The notes under the pieces: model-generated | What the model was told of the DNA's origin: nothing | Databases searched by the model: none | The model's input: the letters and a program-made list of their open reading frames with translations, nothing else | Program-made: the position numbers and the translations under genes | Assembly (NCBI GenBank): GCA_003999685.1 | Contig: CP021225.1 | Coordinates: forward strand, 248,001-312,000 | DNA length: 64,000 bases | Direction: 5' to 3' | From: Taiwanofungus camphoratus | Taxonomy: Eukaryota; Basidiomycota; Agaricomycetes; Polyporales; Taiwanofungaceae | In this document: in pieces, positions 12,026-23,519 of the stretch | How the letters are laid out: the number at the start of each line of letters is the position of its first letter | Numbering within the stretch: the first letter of the stretch is position 1

Positions 12026-13231
12026 TTAGGATGCAGGTGTGGGCACAGAGGGCCATCGTAGGATCATACATACTACTGTCCGAAAAAAATGTCCGAATTC
12101 CCTGAATATCTTTGTTAAAATGTCTTCCTTTTTTGGTGCCAGACGAGCGCGCAACTTCCACCATGGGGTTGATTTCTGAATCTCATCAAAGCGAGCGACA
12201 ACCTCGTCAATTGCAGGACGTTTCTGCGGATCTTTCTGTACCATGTCAGCGATGAGAGCGTCCGTGAACTCTAGTCTGTAATATTCCTAGATTTGACCCT
12301 ATGTCAAGTAGAGACTCACTAACGTCGATGCTGGAACTTACCCATAGGAAATCTTCGCGTATTAGATTGCTCAGATACCATATACCTGTCCGAAATGGAT
12401 CCCATGGCTTACTATAACCTTGTTTCTGAAATTCTTGAACTCTCTTGACGCCACCCATGATGGGGAACTCTCGAGGAGGTCCGTCCTCAGGGTTGTACCT
12501 TCTTGAGAGACCAAAGTCAAGAAATATATTGTAGGGCACTCCATGCGAGTGTATGGTTTAACAGTCACTTAAAAGTCAAGTCTCATGCGATCGAAGCGCG
12601 GATGGTACATATGGGAGTACACAGTTCTGGGATCCATTAACGTATTAAGATCCATGATATCTCTTGGGAAGTATAAGAAGATGAGCGACCATGGTTACAA
12701 AAAAACTTACCGATGAGCGACATGATGGTGATGCATGAATTATATACCCTAAGTAGGACTCAGAAAACTAATCGAAGGAGCGAACCGACTGCGAGGATAT
12801 ATACTTCAAATGCCTGTCGAAAGAATTCTATAGCTTCCCCGGTTGTTTGAAAGCGTAGATTGTTGTATGTCCTCAGAAAAGGCATCATAAGGATCAAGCT
12901 GTCCTCTTCATCTGGTACTTGAAGTACATCGTATATAGGGACATAATGATTGCGGGGGTCAGAGCTGAGGGGTTCGGACGAAAGGTATTGCCCAATGTCT
13001 GCCTCATAAGGGTGATCCAACTTGGATGTTTTCTCGAGTGTAACCACGTAACCATCTGAGGTGCGAGTAGCATCCAAAATATGAGGATGCTGACAAGACT
13101 GAGTGGGTCTCAATGATGGTAGGAAAGGAACTACGTACTGTCAGAGCTCGTCCATCTTCGCATTGATAGTAGTGTTTTGTCGTCCCCTCCCATGAGGGCC
13201 TCCAGCGTGGTCTATACCTCGACCGCAGCAT
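12026..13231 (-). pseudogene. FunK1-like protein kinase family gene, inactivated
   Basis: The order of segments matches a protein-kinase-like family that is expanded in polypores. Exon 1 (13231-13139) gives MLRSRYRPRWRPSWEGT. Exon 2 (13089 onward) gives HILDATRTSDGYVVTLEK, a VALK-like lysine region, then PRNHYVPIYDVLQVPDEED and LILMMPFLR, which look like the hinge. The next exon contains FMHHHHVAHR, then DIMDLNTLMDP, together the HRD-type catalytic loop, and later FLDFGLSRRYNPEDGPP, the DFG motif. The C-terminal lobe has WYLSNLIREDFLW and MVQKDPQKRPAIDEVVARF. The breaks are one in-frame TAA at 12742-12740 (a Gln is expected), a second TAA at 12571-12569, and a frame change at about 12540 just before DFG. 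Three lesions make it a pseudogene. All other splice borders still follow GT-AG, so decay is fairly recent. Confidence 0.75.
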
Positions 13232-15231
13232 GTAGCCGCGCTATTCAAGCCATGGTTGGTGATCGCGCCAGAAATACTCCGGGATAATCAGGCCACTCGG
13301 CCTCTCATCAGGTGGATGGGAGCTATCGGGAGCGGTGCCGGATCACATACAATGATATGATAAAGTATAGTTCGAACAGCTATGTTACAGTTGTAAAACT
13401 ACATGTTGTCACTATAAGCTCATTGAGTTCTGTATCGTCTAAGAAGGACCTTACCTCAGTCGTGCCGTGCTCGTGGTAGACGACTGAGGGGTCTCACTAT
13501 CTACACCACAGACCCAAATTAATAACAATTTGAGATTGAAGAGGCCACTCAATGAGGATATGGTGTCCGGCTCAAATCTGCATCAGCTAATGTCACACAG
13601 ATATCCTATTCTACAATCAAATTATTCCGATTTGAGTCATTGTCTTGCCAACATGTATATGGCACATCTGAGAGAGATAGTAAACCAGACAATTGTCAAA
13701 CACTTAGGGTGAGATCCTGGAGATGCCAATAACCCTCAGGCACAAAATAAAATATTGACTCGCATTCATTATAACTGCCTGCCACTCAGCGGTCATTGGT
13801 TTATCGCTCAATGTTACTAATTGTTGTGTTACTGTTACTAATTAATGCTTAATTTAATTGATTACTTTATCACTACAGAGAAATGCACTGCCTTGGATTC
13901 GAACTAAGGCTTTCGTTCACCCTACGCATGTTCATTTATGAATAAGGGACATGATACTACTACACTACATAACAAATAAATTTATGAAGCTCTATGTCTT
14001 GTTGAGTGACGAACTGTCTCAGGTATGGCTGGGACAAACCAGAATAGATCAGATGTTGTGCTGAGGCTGGAGCTGTGAGATCATTCTAGAGGCCCTACAC
14101 CTTGACAACAAAGAGAGATCTACCCCAGCAATATCTCGGAGTCATCAGACTAAGGTCAGAATGAGCATCCCATGATGCATCTCGTTAGCCTGCAAAAACT
14201 AACTTCGGCAAATGTCGGTATCCACGTTTGAAAGACCGTTGAACGTTCATATCCATTTGAGATCCTTCGAGTCTCACTGAGACACTGTGACTAACGAAAC
14301 TCAGACACGCAGGCTCAAATATTTCACAAATATTTAATTGGGTTGGCGGTGTACTTTGAGTGTCCTGTGTCACAATCACGTGCCCGTTACATCCGCGTCA
14401 GCGACCTGCTTTTACAGCAAGCTAGATGCTTCGAGGAATCAGACCGTGACCTATGCTCTTGCACCTGAGTACAAAGTCGAGTATAGAGTCTGTAGCCAGT
14501 GCTCGTCGTCGTCCTAGGGAAGAACTAGGCATAAGTGAGGATACCACCGGTCCGGTCACATGAACAACGATGTCTCAGAGCCACTGCTAATAAGTAAGTA
14601 GTACTTGCAAGCAGTAACACAGCGCACATCATGTAATTACTTACATAATGTACTTCGTCATGTTCGTTTTAGCCGCAGCGTCGTTCTCCTCGGCTCCACT
14701 GATCTGCAACGGTATGTATTACCTAGCGTGAGGTCTCCTCAGCTCTCTGCCAGTGATGCCTGATTGAGAACCACAGGTGTATTCATGGTCACACTCTGTA
14801 AAAAGAATATTCAACATTTCAACGTTGGTGCAAAGACTCCAGGGCAGTCATATACTAGTCGCACAAATTGACTACAAGCTGACTGATGTGCGACTGTGAC
14901 TGATTGCTCTATATTCAGCCACCGAAAGGCAAGAAGTTCGGCTGGCTAGTCAAGTTATGCAATTTGGTTACCAGAAAGGCGACTCAGGCCGACTTTCATT
15001 TTTTACAGAGGGTCACATGAGATCCTCACCATTCTCATTTATCATTTATGTTACTGCACACGGCATTCCTGGAATGCAGCTAATTAATAGCTCAATGTGG
15101 GAAGGGTAGCGCTCGCGATCCGAACCTTTCACGCATGGCCCCCATTGCAATCTCTGCAATATTCCGCAAAGTGATTTGAAGGCTCAGATACTCTCACATT
15201 TCTAGTTGACTTCAACGTCGACACGAAACGG
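13232..15231. other. AT-rich region without a supported gene
   Basis: About 2 kb is AT-rich, especially 13740-14000, with no open frame that shows a motif. It contains the tRNA-like fragment listed separately. It separates the kinase pseudogene from the intact F-box gene and may be old repeat sequence, although I found no terminal repeats. Confidence 0.45.
13882..13975 (-). repeat. tRNA-derived fragment (pseudo-tRNA or SINE head)
   Basis: On the minus strand an A-box-like TAGTGTAGTAGTATCATG (13967-13950) is followed by an anticodon-like arm and a B-box-like TAGTTCGAATCC (13906-13895). The arm can pair as CCTTA/TAGGG around the loop TTCATAA, which would place CAT at the anticodon (13940-13938) with about 12 extra bases after it, like a tRNA-Met with an intron. 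The T-arm CTTAG/CCAAG pairs except at one position. The D-stem is mostly wobble pairs and the acceptor ends do not pair, so it is not a working tRNA. A decayed tRNA gene or the head of a tRNA-derived SINE fits best. Confidence 0.35.
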
Positions 15232-16444
15232 GTGATAGTCATGATACCAGCATTTCCACAGGAGCTGATTGATCAGATCATTGATTATCTATGGGATGAC
15301 CCTCAGTCATTGCAATCTTGCAGCCTGTGCTGTCGCTCTTGGTTGCCTGCTAGTGGGATCCATCTTTTCGGTGACAAAAATCTTTTCGGCTGCCAGGATT
15401 TCCTTCGCTTCGAGCAGCTACTCCAGAAGCTGCCGGACATTGCAAGCTGTGTGCGCACCTTATCGATCTGCGCTGACCACTGGACACCTATGCCACCTCC
15501 CAATCGGGGAACGCCCAGGATGAATGATTGGACCTTTCGTATCCCATTGATGCTGGAGAAGCTCCATAGGCTGCGAGATTTGTCACTCAGTAATTTGACT
15601 TGGTGCTGGGTGCAGCTAGATGTGGATGGTGTTGGTGTGCTCGCGAGGACATTCGCTGGCCTCGAACGGCTTTCAATGAAGAATGTCCATCTCATGACTT
15701 TTAGCGAGTTTCAACCGGTTGTTGCCGCAGCGAGGAAACTGGTGGCTCTGCGCCTTATTGGTGTTGTCTGCCCTTCCCTCCCTGACTTCTTTCCTGCCTC
15801 GGATGCCAGCAGCCATCCGGACCTGGAAGACCTTTGTCTAGACGGCCCAGCATCTCTGATTGCAGCTGCTCAGTGGCTTTTGTCCTCCAATCGTGAGCTT
15901 CACCTCCGCAAACTTGATTTATCGAGTGAGCGAGACGAAGTGCAAGCCATGGGCAATCTTCTGCGCGCCTCCGGGGCCCATCTTGAACAGCTTTCGCTAT
16001 GTCCCATTTGCCATATTGAGGAAGACGGTGAGTCATAAAGTATCTAGATCACACAGACAACTAATGTCATCAACAGGTGATGGGCCTACTCTTGCGTATA
16101 ACACGAACCTTCGTATACTAGTCCTGAAGAGCGTATATACCTGGTCTCTCAGTTTGACGGCGACCATCCGCTTGCTCTCAACTATCCGCTCCACCCAGCT
16201 ACAGATGATCGACGTAAAGTTTTGCTACGGCCAGCTCCAGGACTTTTCGTGGATAAACTGGTCAGGCCTCGATTGGGTCTTATCAGGAGCACGATTTTCT
16301 GGCGTGCATGTGACATTCGATATTCAGCGAGGAGGTTCCGTGGCTATTCAGAGCATCAGGCAGTTGATCATAAACGCCCTTCCAAAATTGCAGGAAAGGG
16401 GAGCTTTGGTGATCGAATCACAAGAAGTCAACTGGTTCGGGTAA
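15232..16444 (+). CDS. F-box protein with leucine-rich C-terminal region
   Basis: Two exons, 15232-16027 and 16077-16444, join across a 49-bp intron (GTGAGT...CAG) in phase 1 to give 387 aa. A second Met three codons in (15241) is an equally good start. The F-box covers residues 6-50: FPQELIDQIIDYLWDD, then CSLCCRSWLPASGIHLFG. It would bind Skp1 and bring targets to an SCF ubiquitin ligase. The rest consists of leucine-rich-like steps typical of these proteins: RLRDLSLSNLTW, GLERLSMKNVHL, KLVALRLIGVVC, DLEDLCLDGPASL, HLRKLDLSSE and HLEQLSLCPI. The C-terminus ends with a pattern common in the family (LPKLQERGALVIES). The target is unknown. No lesion is seen, unlike the relic at 6227-7411. Confidence 0.85.
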
Positions 16445-18448
16445 TCTGGTAATCTGATGATTCTCCATTTGCTGACATCTACTCCTTCCTGTAGAAGTTG
16501 ATTGTCGCGGTGCAATGATAACTCGTATTAGCTGACAATTTACTGTTATGATAATCACACTCATTGGTATTTTGGAGGTGAACTTACATGTATACTTTTC
16601 TCTCCCGTCCACTCTGTTCTCGTGCTATCTCTTTTTTGATTAGTCCTTATGTAGAAGATCAAGATCTAATTTTACTCTGGTGCAGACTGGACTCTCGTTT
16701 GGAAAGGTTATTATACTCTCTGATACTTCTGCAACCAGGGCTTGTAATTTCCTCCTCGATGTGTTTTCCACCTGTCCCAGCTTACCTCTCACCAATTCCA
16801 TCTAACCTTGACTGCATAGATCTCAATTTTAACCGGAAAGATTATGCTACAGGTCTACATTGTAGTGAGTGGGCAAGAAATCATCGTTTGCATGAGCTAA
16901 TAATCGACTTCCACTTTAGTATAGTGGAGACAATTTTCCAGCTTGTAGGCCTCAAGTGAGCTCGAGATTGTGAGAGCAACCATCACATATATGACTTTCC
17001 GTCCCATTTGTACGTCCTTTATGACTCAGAAAAGCAAATTCGAAACAGTCAACCTGGGCGCTGGGTCTCCCGGTCTTGTAAGGCCGTGGCGAAGTCGGCG
17101 CAGTGTCGGCGCAGGACACCGGCGCAGTTTTTATAAACGCCACACACAAAATACCGCACGCGCCGATAAAGGCTGTGCTACCTGCCAACGTGTCATCTAG
17201 ATAGCCTTCCTACTCTCCATCACCGGATGGCATTGCACTCAATCTACTAAGGCGATTACAGGAAGCCCTCTCGCACTGTTGGAGACTGACAAATCAGACT
17301 TTAGCGCAAACTGGCTGTGTAACTAGATCACTATTGTGATATGCGCTGGCCTGTCATTGACATAGTAAGTGTACGGATGAAACATTTTTGTTATAATTTG
17401 CATAGAACTCATGGAAGATTTTGCCAACATCAAGACATTTCGTTTCAGTGCATCTGACGGCTATTTTCTACTCGCAACTTCCTACTCCATAACTTCGACT
17501 ACCACTGCGTGTGTCGCACTAGCGTTTAGTGTTGGTTCACTTGTCAATGAAGATGACAGCAGGCTCAGTACCATGATGTCTCATGCGTTACATCCGTTGC
17601 ACAATCACAGGTACTGTCGTACAGATGTATGTCTCTATGTTTTGCCATTGACAGGTAGCACAAACACGGGCTAGTTGCATCGCTGAAATGGTTTAGCTTA
17701 CCTATCATCAAACATCTCACTCTGCGACTTGATTCGCCTCGGATTGTTCCCAGAGGGCATTTGTTTACCCGTCTGCTGTTCGAAGGACAGTGTCATCCTT
17801 AGATTGCTCATTACTGCTTTCAGGACTCAACATCATGAGCGTCGCGTTAAGCTAGCCTAAGCCTCTGTCGGAGGCTCCGGCTTGCGGAGACATGAAACAT
17901 CATGTGATGTATCTCATCTCTCTGCTCTACTTTCCAGACTGTCATTTTGACTTCGCAACGTTTTGTATAAGCTTTCTGGAGCTGACCTCCGGGCATAGTT
18001 GTGCTTCTCAAACCGTCCCTCATAATATGATACCGGAGTCCGCAAGCTGACCGACCGTCATTCGACATATGGCTCTATTCGTCAAAGTGTTTCACGTCTG
18101 GACTTCGTGGACAAAGACTCATCCTATGTCCGATTCTCTCTATCGTAGACCTCAAAAACAGCCATGATTTTCCTTCGTTACTCCGCATCTGCCGTGAAAC
18201 TCCCGCTCAATTTGCGCTCACGTTGGCTAATCATACCCTGTCTTTCGTTTAGAGTCTCCTGGGATGATGTGGTATGATACAGGGCGTGGGTGGGTCGCAA
18301 TGTACCTGTATCATCATGAAAGCAGCATTGATTAGAACCGCATCCAAGGGAGTAAACTGATATAAAAACAGCAGTAATGTCACCGGAAGGCCCCATCTTA
18401 GTTTCTCCTAGGGCCATTCGACATCCTGCTCTAATTTATTGTTTTATA
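16445..18448. other. Decayed F-box/LRR-like sequence plus laccase 5' region
   Basis: No intact gene is seen. Short + strand segments resemble the LRR part of the preceding F-box family, for example the frame at 16588-16959 and LPIIKHLTLRLDSPR near 17700-17750, but they lie in different frames with stops between them. They may be the remains of a tandem copy of the F-box gene. The last 300 bases before 18449 are the laccase promoter. Confidence 0.35.
18361..18368 (+). promoter_or_regulatory. TATA box of the laccase gene
   Basis: TATAAAAA lies 81-88 bases upstream of the laccase ATG, a normal distance for a fungal TATA element. No other laccase control site could be assigned with confidence. 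Confidence 0.5.
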
Positions 18449-20768
18449 ATGGTTACTTTAAATTTTCTTTCTGCTACCGCTCTAACAGTCCTTAGTCTCT
18501 GGAAGGGTGTTCATGCTCAGATTGGACCCATCGCAAGTTTATCCATTTCGAATAGGAATATTGCTCCCGATGGTTACAACCGCGCGGCAGTCCTTGCTGG
18601 CGGCACTTTTCCCGGGCCATTGATACGGGGCAATAAGGTATTGTTTTATACTCTCTTGCATATTGGCCATACTGAGATGTCCTGTGGACAGGGTGCTAAT
18701 TTTCAAATCAATGTTATTAATCAGCTCACCAATGAAACCATGCTGAAGACAACCACAGTTGTAAGTGCTCTCAATTGGTCCAGACACTAATCTCGTGGCC
18801 TTGATAGATTCATTGATGTTGGCATAAATTAGCACTGGCATGGTTTATTCCAACGTACCACTAATTGGGCAGATGGCCCAGCATTCGTCACGCAGTGTCC
18901 GATTGCGTCGGGCGATTCGTTCCTCTATGATTTTCATGTGCCTAACCAAGCTGGTAAGTTTCGAGTGACTCAGTTGACAGCTGGTTGCTGATGAGCACCT
19001 CTAGGTACATTCTGGTATCACAGTCATGAAGGTCTGCAGTATTGCGATGGCTTGAGGGGCCCATTAGTTGTGTATGACCCTCATGACCCTCATCAGGATA
19101 TGTATGACTTCGATAATGGTGAGGTTGATTCTCTGCATCACCATCATCATCGTTGAGTAGAATCATGTTTTCTAGATGACACGATCATTACTCTCGCCGA
19201 CTGGTATCATGTTGCAGCGAGATATGTCCCCGTTCCACCGTACGTTTCGGTGTCATTCACTGATCGATGAGATTCACAAACTTTACTCATAAGGGTTGCA
19301 TCGTCTGTCCTCATCAACGGTCTGGGGCGTGATAGCACTAATAGCACCTCTGCATTGTCTGTCATCACCGTCGTGCCCGGTAAACGGTGCTTGTCTATAC
19401 ATCCTATCTTTTGCTCATTTCTAACAAAAATATGGCCGTACATAGTTATCGAATCCGGCTTGTTTCGATGTCTTGTGATCCCAACTTCCTTTTCTCTATC
19501 GATGGTCATAACATGACTATCATCGAAGCCGATGGCGAAAATACTCAGCCTCTACTAGTAGACTCGATCCAAATTTTCGCCGCCCAGCGTTACTCCTTCA
19601 TCGTACGTGTTTCGTATTTCGTAATTCAATCCTTTCCCTTAAAGTGTCCGAGTATGGTCGCGGCTTGATCGGTCCTCATATTCCATCTATAACCCCTTAG
19701 CTCACCGCAACCCAACCTGTCAATAACTACTGGATTCGAGCCATAGCCGACACGCAGGCAACACCTCCCGGCATGGCAATTCTTCGCTATGTCGGTGCGC
19801 CTCACATAGATCCTAACACCAATCCAGTTCCCAGTACGAATCCGTTGGTCGAAAGCAACCTTCATCCCCTCATAGACCCTCAGGCTGTAAGTCTACGTGC
19901 CTCCACCAGCTTGAAACGATGCTAATGATACATCCGTCTGACAAAGCCTGGAGGAGCATCTATTGACGCACCGGATGTGATCCCCATCAACCTCAACTTC
20001 ACCTTTGTATGTGCATAGACACAATTCGGCCATTCCCGTCTCATGTCATATCATGATCTCACTCTCAGAATGGAACGAACTTCTTCGCCAATGGTGTCGA
20101 ATACGTGCCCCCCAGCATTCCCGTCTTGCTGCAAATCCTCAATGGTTCATATAATGCCCAGGACCTCCTTCCCCCAGGCAGCTTGTACACCCTTGAACGG
20201 AACAAGACTTATCAAATCAGTATGCCTGCTCTTGCGTCTGCAGATGTAGCTGGCCCACATCCAGTCCATCTGCACGGTGTACGTACTCTCCACAGAGAAT
20301 TTGAGCTGTAATTGAATTGGAAACATCCGCAGCACACCTTCTCTGTCATCCGAAGTGCTGGCAACGAGTCTTACAACTTCGCCAACCCGGTTCGTCGCGA
20401 TACCGTCAGCATCGGTGGTATCAATGGCGCTTCTGACAATGTCACAATCCGCTTCAACGTTCGTAATGGCTTTCAAGCCATCCTGTTGTCTGCGCCAAGC
20501 TATTAATGACCTAAGCTGACTTCTCCGTGTCCAGACGAACAATCCCGGCCCATGGTTCCTCCACTGCCACATCGACTTCCATCTCAATCTCGGGTTTGCT
20601 GTAATTTTTGCTGAGGATCCTCAAGACACCCCTAAAGTTGATGCACCTCCTCGTAAGTATCACTCGGATGGAGTCATTAGACATCGAGTGTTGATCATAA
20701 GTTGAAACATAGCATCTTGGGACAAGCTCTGTCCCATCTATGATGCCTTGCCGGCTTCAGACCATTAG
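18449..20768 (+). CDS. Secreted laccase (multicopper oxidase)
   Basis: Laccase (EC 1.10.3.2) oxidises phenols and reduces O2 to water in the cell exterior, a white-rot activity. I rebuilt 13 exons with consistent phase: 18449-18637, 18692-18760, 18833-18953, 19005-19118, 19176-19239, 19294-19386, 19446-19602, 19701-19886, 19947-20006, 20069-20278, 20333-20458, 20535-20652 and 20713-20768. The product is 520 aa, the usual length. A signal peptide ends near residue 23 (WKGVHAQ). Copper ligands are all present: HWHG (87-90), HSH (132-134), HPVHLHG (415-421) and HCHIDFH (473-479). Phe484, ten residues after Cys474, occupies the axial position of type-1 copper, which is typical of high-potential fungal laccases. 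The stretch after HSH reads EGLQYCDG where I recall LSTQYCDG in the common form. Several N-glycosylation sequons are present (NES, NGS, NVT). The gene looks intact. Confidence 0.97.
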
Positions 20769-21166
20769 ATCGTTGCGATCGAGGTCTACAGCATTCACTA
20801 TTAGATGACACCTCTGAATGCTATGTCAACGTTCCCTTTGTCGCTCCTTCCAGATGACGGAGTTATCCTCATTGCTCGCAAAGGTTTCCTCGGGCACCAT
20901 AGTAAATGTTTATTGATACGATACGCTTTGACAGATTGATGTTGCTTAATGTTGGTAGGATTTAAGAGGATTCTGCATGATTCCTGGATTATTTATTATC
21001 ATAGTAAGGACATTTCAGTTATACGCACGATACATTCGGACTAGTCGAATAATGAACAGTGGCATTACGCTTATAAACGACGGGGGCCACGGTTGCAGAC
21101 TGCTCACTCTATTTGTTCCGTAACTGAAACATCTATGCGTGTTTGAAAATGCTATATCGCGCGATC
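20769..21166. other. Convergent 3' intergenic region
   Basis: This lies between the 3' ends of the laccase (+) and the hydrolase (-). No gene was seen. Confidence 0.6.
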
Positions 21167-22087
21167 TTACGGCAACCACTGCTCGATGGTCTCGATCAGC
21201 CTCCTCGCGCAGTCGGACTCCCTCCAGAAATGAGTTCCGCTGTCGATCTTGACAATCTTCAGTCTGCCTTGCTGGCCACCCTCTGTCTCTTGCACCAACT
21301 TATGTGCCCATGCGTCGTAGCTTTCCGCCGGTGTGAACTCGTCGCAGTCGCCGTATAAGAGCAAGACGTTCGAGCGGTTATTGTTGATAAGCGTTATTAA
21401 AGCTTTTGTATAAGCTTTACCATGGAACGCGGTTAACCAGTGCCGAGGGCCAAGAGGGTATGAGAGCAAGACGTGAGATATCCTCAGCCCTGGTAGAGCA
21501 GGAAGCAAGGAAGCTATCAGTGCGCCATAAGAGTAGCCCTGTATAGCGTATTGTCAGAATTCAAGAATATTGGGACATTGTGGAGGCGTGTACAATGACT
21601 ACCACTGAGACCACGGAGGATATATATGCCAGAGCCCATTGTATCAATTCTTTCAGATCTTGGACTTCCCGCATCCCGGTCAATGAGGGCCATCCTGACG
21701 ACTTTCCAACTCCACGAGAATTATATCGTAAGACATGGTAACCTCGTTCCTGTAGAGGCCCCATCAACATATACAGTATCCTGATCGAATGAAGAGCCAT
21801 AAAGACGGTCGAAGTACACAAAAATGATCAGAGCCAGAAATGTACAAGCACCACAGTCAACCAGTGGGGTCTCATAGTAGACAATCTCAGAGGACGCACG
21901 GATCGTCCATCTTCCCGCCGAGCCACGACCAAGGATGTAACAAAAGTGCGAGCCTGTTCCCTGGATCATTGTCTTCCGTACCAGCGAAGGTATTTGGGAG
22001 CAAAATAGTTGTCTCCAGACGCGTTCCAGAGGGTAACAAAACAAGGCCATTGAAAGGTTCAAGACGTTGCGACGATGTGGATGACAT
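21167..22087 (-). CDS. Alpha/beta hydrolase (serine aminopeptidase S33-like)
   Basis: Three exons (22087-21900, 21780-21594 and 21538-21167) join in phase to 248 aa. The N-terminal part holds LALLLHPWSWLGGKMDDP, where HPW stands in place of the usual HPH oxyanion region of this family. It is followed by YHVLRYNSRGVGKSSGW, the conserved strand-loop. The nucleophile elbow is GYSYG with Ser128. The acid is probably Asp191 in GDCDEF and the base His228 in SGTHFW, so the triad is complete. There is no signal peptide, which points to a cytosolic enzyme. It is similar in layout to the small YghX/YsgA-like alpha/beta hydrolases. The substrate is unknown. The first ATG lies 138 bp from the divergent CTF8 start, so the two genes share a promoter region. 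Confidence 0.85.
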
Positions 22088-22225
22088 GAGAGAGCACTAC
22101 ATGAGGCTCATCTGACTCGTGCGCGACATGGACAGCCATAAGCGTGTTTTGAGCGCGACGCGTCTCACCACCCCGACATCCTACAGTTTCCCTGCGGCTT
22201 CCGTCCCTCACTACGTTCCGCAATC
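22088..22225. promoter_or_regulatory. Shared divergent promoter, hydrolase and CTF8
   Basis: Only 138 bp separate the two ATGs, so both genes must start transcription within or very close to this stretch. It is moderately GC-rich and has no clear TATA box, as is common for fungal housekeeping genes. Co-regulation is possible but not shown by the sequence. Confidence 0.5.
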
Positions 22226-22836
22226 ATGATCATACCAGTTAATCTGCCAGATTCAGGCTCGTCTGTATCAACATCGGCCACATTACCACCGCAGCTCGCT
22301 CAATTCGGCGGGGACGAGCTCGTGCTCATTGAGTTACAAGGCTCTCTGGAAGTCGAAGGGGATAGACGAGGTCAGACGGTTGGGAAGTTGCGTATTGACG
22401 ACGCTACAGTGAGTTCAGTATAAGTAGTTTGACATGTTCTCGAGTATCCCTATTATTCGCTGTCTGGTCCAGACGTCATAGTTAATCATCTTCCTATGGG
22501 TTACAGAATAAACCGACGATCCTCATAGGACATCATCTACTCGAAGGCAAACTGGTCAACCTCCCGAAGCCGATCGCTGTCCTCCACCGCCCATCAAAGC
22601 TAGAATCATGCACTTTCAGTGCGCGTACCAGCGACGAGGACGTCCTGATGAACAATAATAACGAAGAGACACAACCGAAGCAACAGCAGGTTGAATGGGA
22701 CCTGATTGCAATTGTCAAACGCAAGATGGTGTTCTCAAGACGACCTATGCCCATGGTCGGCAAGACGCCTGCACTCGTATCGGATGATAAGAAAGCCGGA
22801 AAACAAGTTGATGAGGATTTGATACGGTTGGAGTAA
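22226..22836 (+). CDS. CTF8: Chromosome transmission fidelity protein 8 (Ctf8)
   Basis: Ctf8 pairs with Dcc1 and Ctf18 in the alternative RFC clamp loader that works at replication forks for sister-chromatid cohesion, in the nucleus. Two exons, 22226-22408 and 22507-22836, join in phase 0 across a 98-bp intron to give 170 aa. Family marks in order are MIIPVNLP at the start, ELVLIELQGSLEVEG (residues about 32-46), GQTVGKLRID, PTILIGHHLLEGK, LPKPIAVLHRP, then a variable Asn/Gln-rich insert and the conserved end IVKRKMVFSRRPMPMVG. The short tail after this (VDEDLIRLE) is charged. Length and motif order fit fungal Ctf8. No lesion is seen. Confidence 0.9.
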
Positions 22837-23519
22837 GCTCGTTCAGATTTGCGCGCTGATGATGTGTACGCAGGCTTTAGCATAGACTTCACCATGATAT
22901 TGACAATGGTGCTCCCCTGAATGTAACAGGACCGGAATACTACCTGTATAGAGCCGTCCGTGCAACAGTACATCGGTGTTGCTGCCAATGAATTATATTG
23001 ACCGACGCAACTAGTCCTCATCATGACAATAACAAAATCTTGTTTGTAACAGTCAAGAACATACACAACAATCTGTTGGTCTCCTTCGATGCACGGGAAA
23101 ATCCTTCCAATCCACCACCATCTTGTCATGAGCGCCAGCCGAAGCGATGCCTCCAAAAGACAGCAGATGAACCAGTCAAATAGATGAATCTCGTATCACC
23201 AAAGAAAGACCCGTCGCTCTAGAGGACTGGAACGCGGACAAGGAAACGGAAGAGTAACCACCGAGCCCGAACTTTTGTGTCCTCATGGATTTGTTCTTTA
23301 GGATTTCTGGCCGCGGTTTGCGTTTATATAGGGCTATACAGCCATTAGGTAAGTAATTCCCACCGGTAGCAGCCGGCTCGGTCTTCCCCAGACCCACACG
23401 GAGTCAAGAGGGGTGGCACGCAGTCCATCTCCAGTGTCCCTTAGGGTGCCCTTATCAGCTGGAAATTAAGTACTAGGGCGCATTCTTCAGTTTGACCCAT
23501 CATTTGCACTAGCTCTATC
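22837..23519. other. Intergenic, no gene supported
   Basis: About 680 bases between CTF8 and the PEX11-like gene, both on +. Short open frames here lack motifs. It probably holds the CTF8 3' UTR and the PEX11 promoter. Confidence 0.5.

Noticed and set aside
13232-18448. Possible retrotransposon or LTR remains in the AT-rich blocks
   Set aside because: No reverse transcriptase, integrase or capsid-like motif and no paired long terminal repeats were seen in the window.
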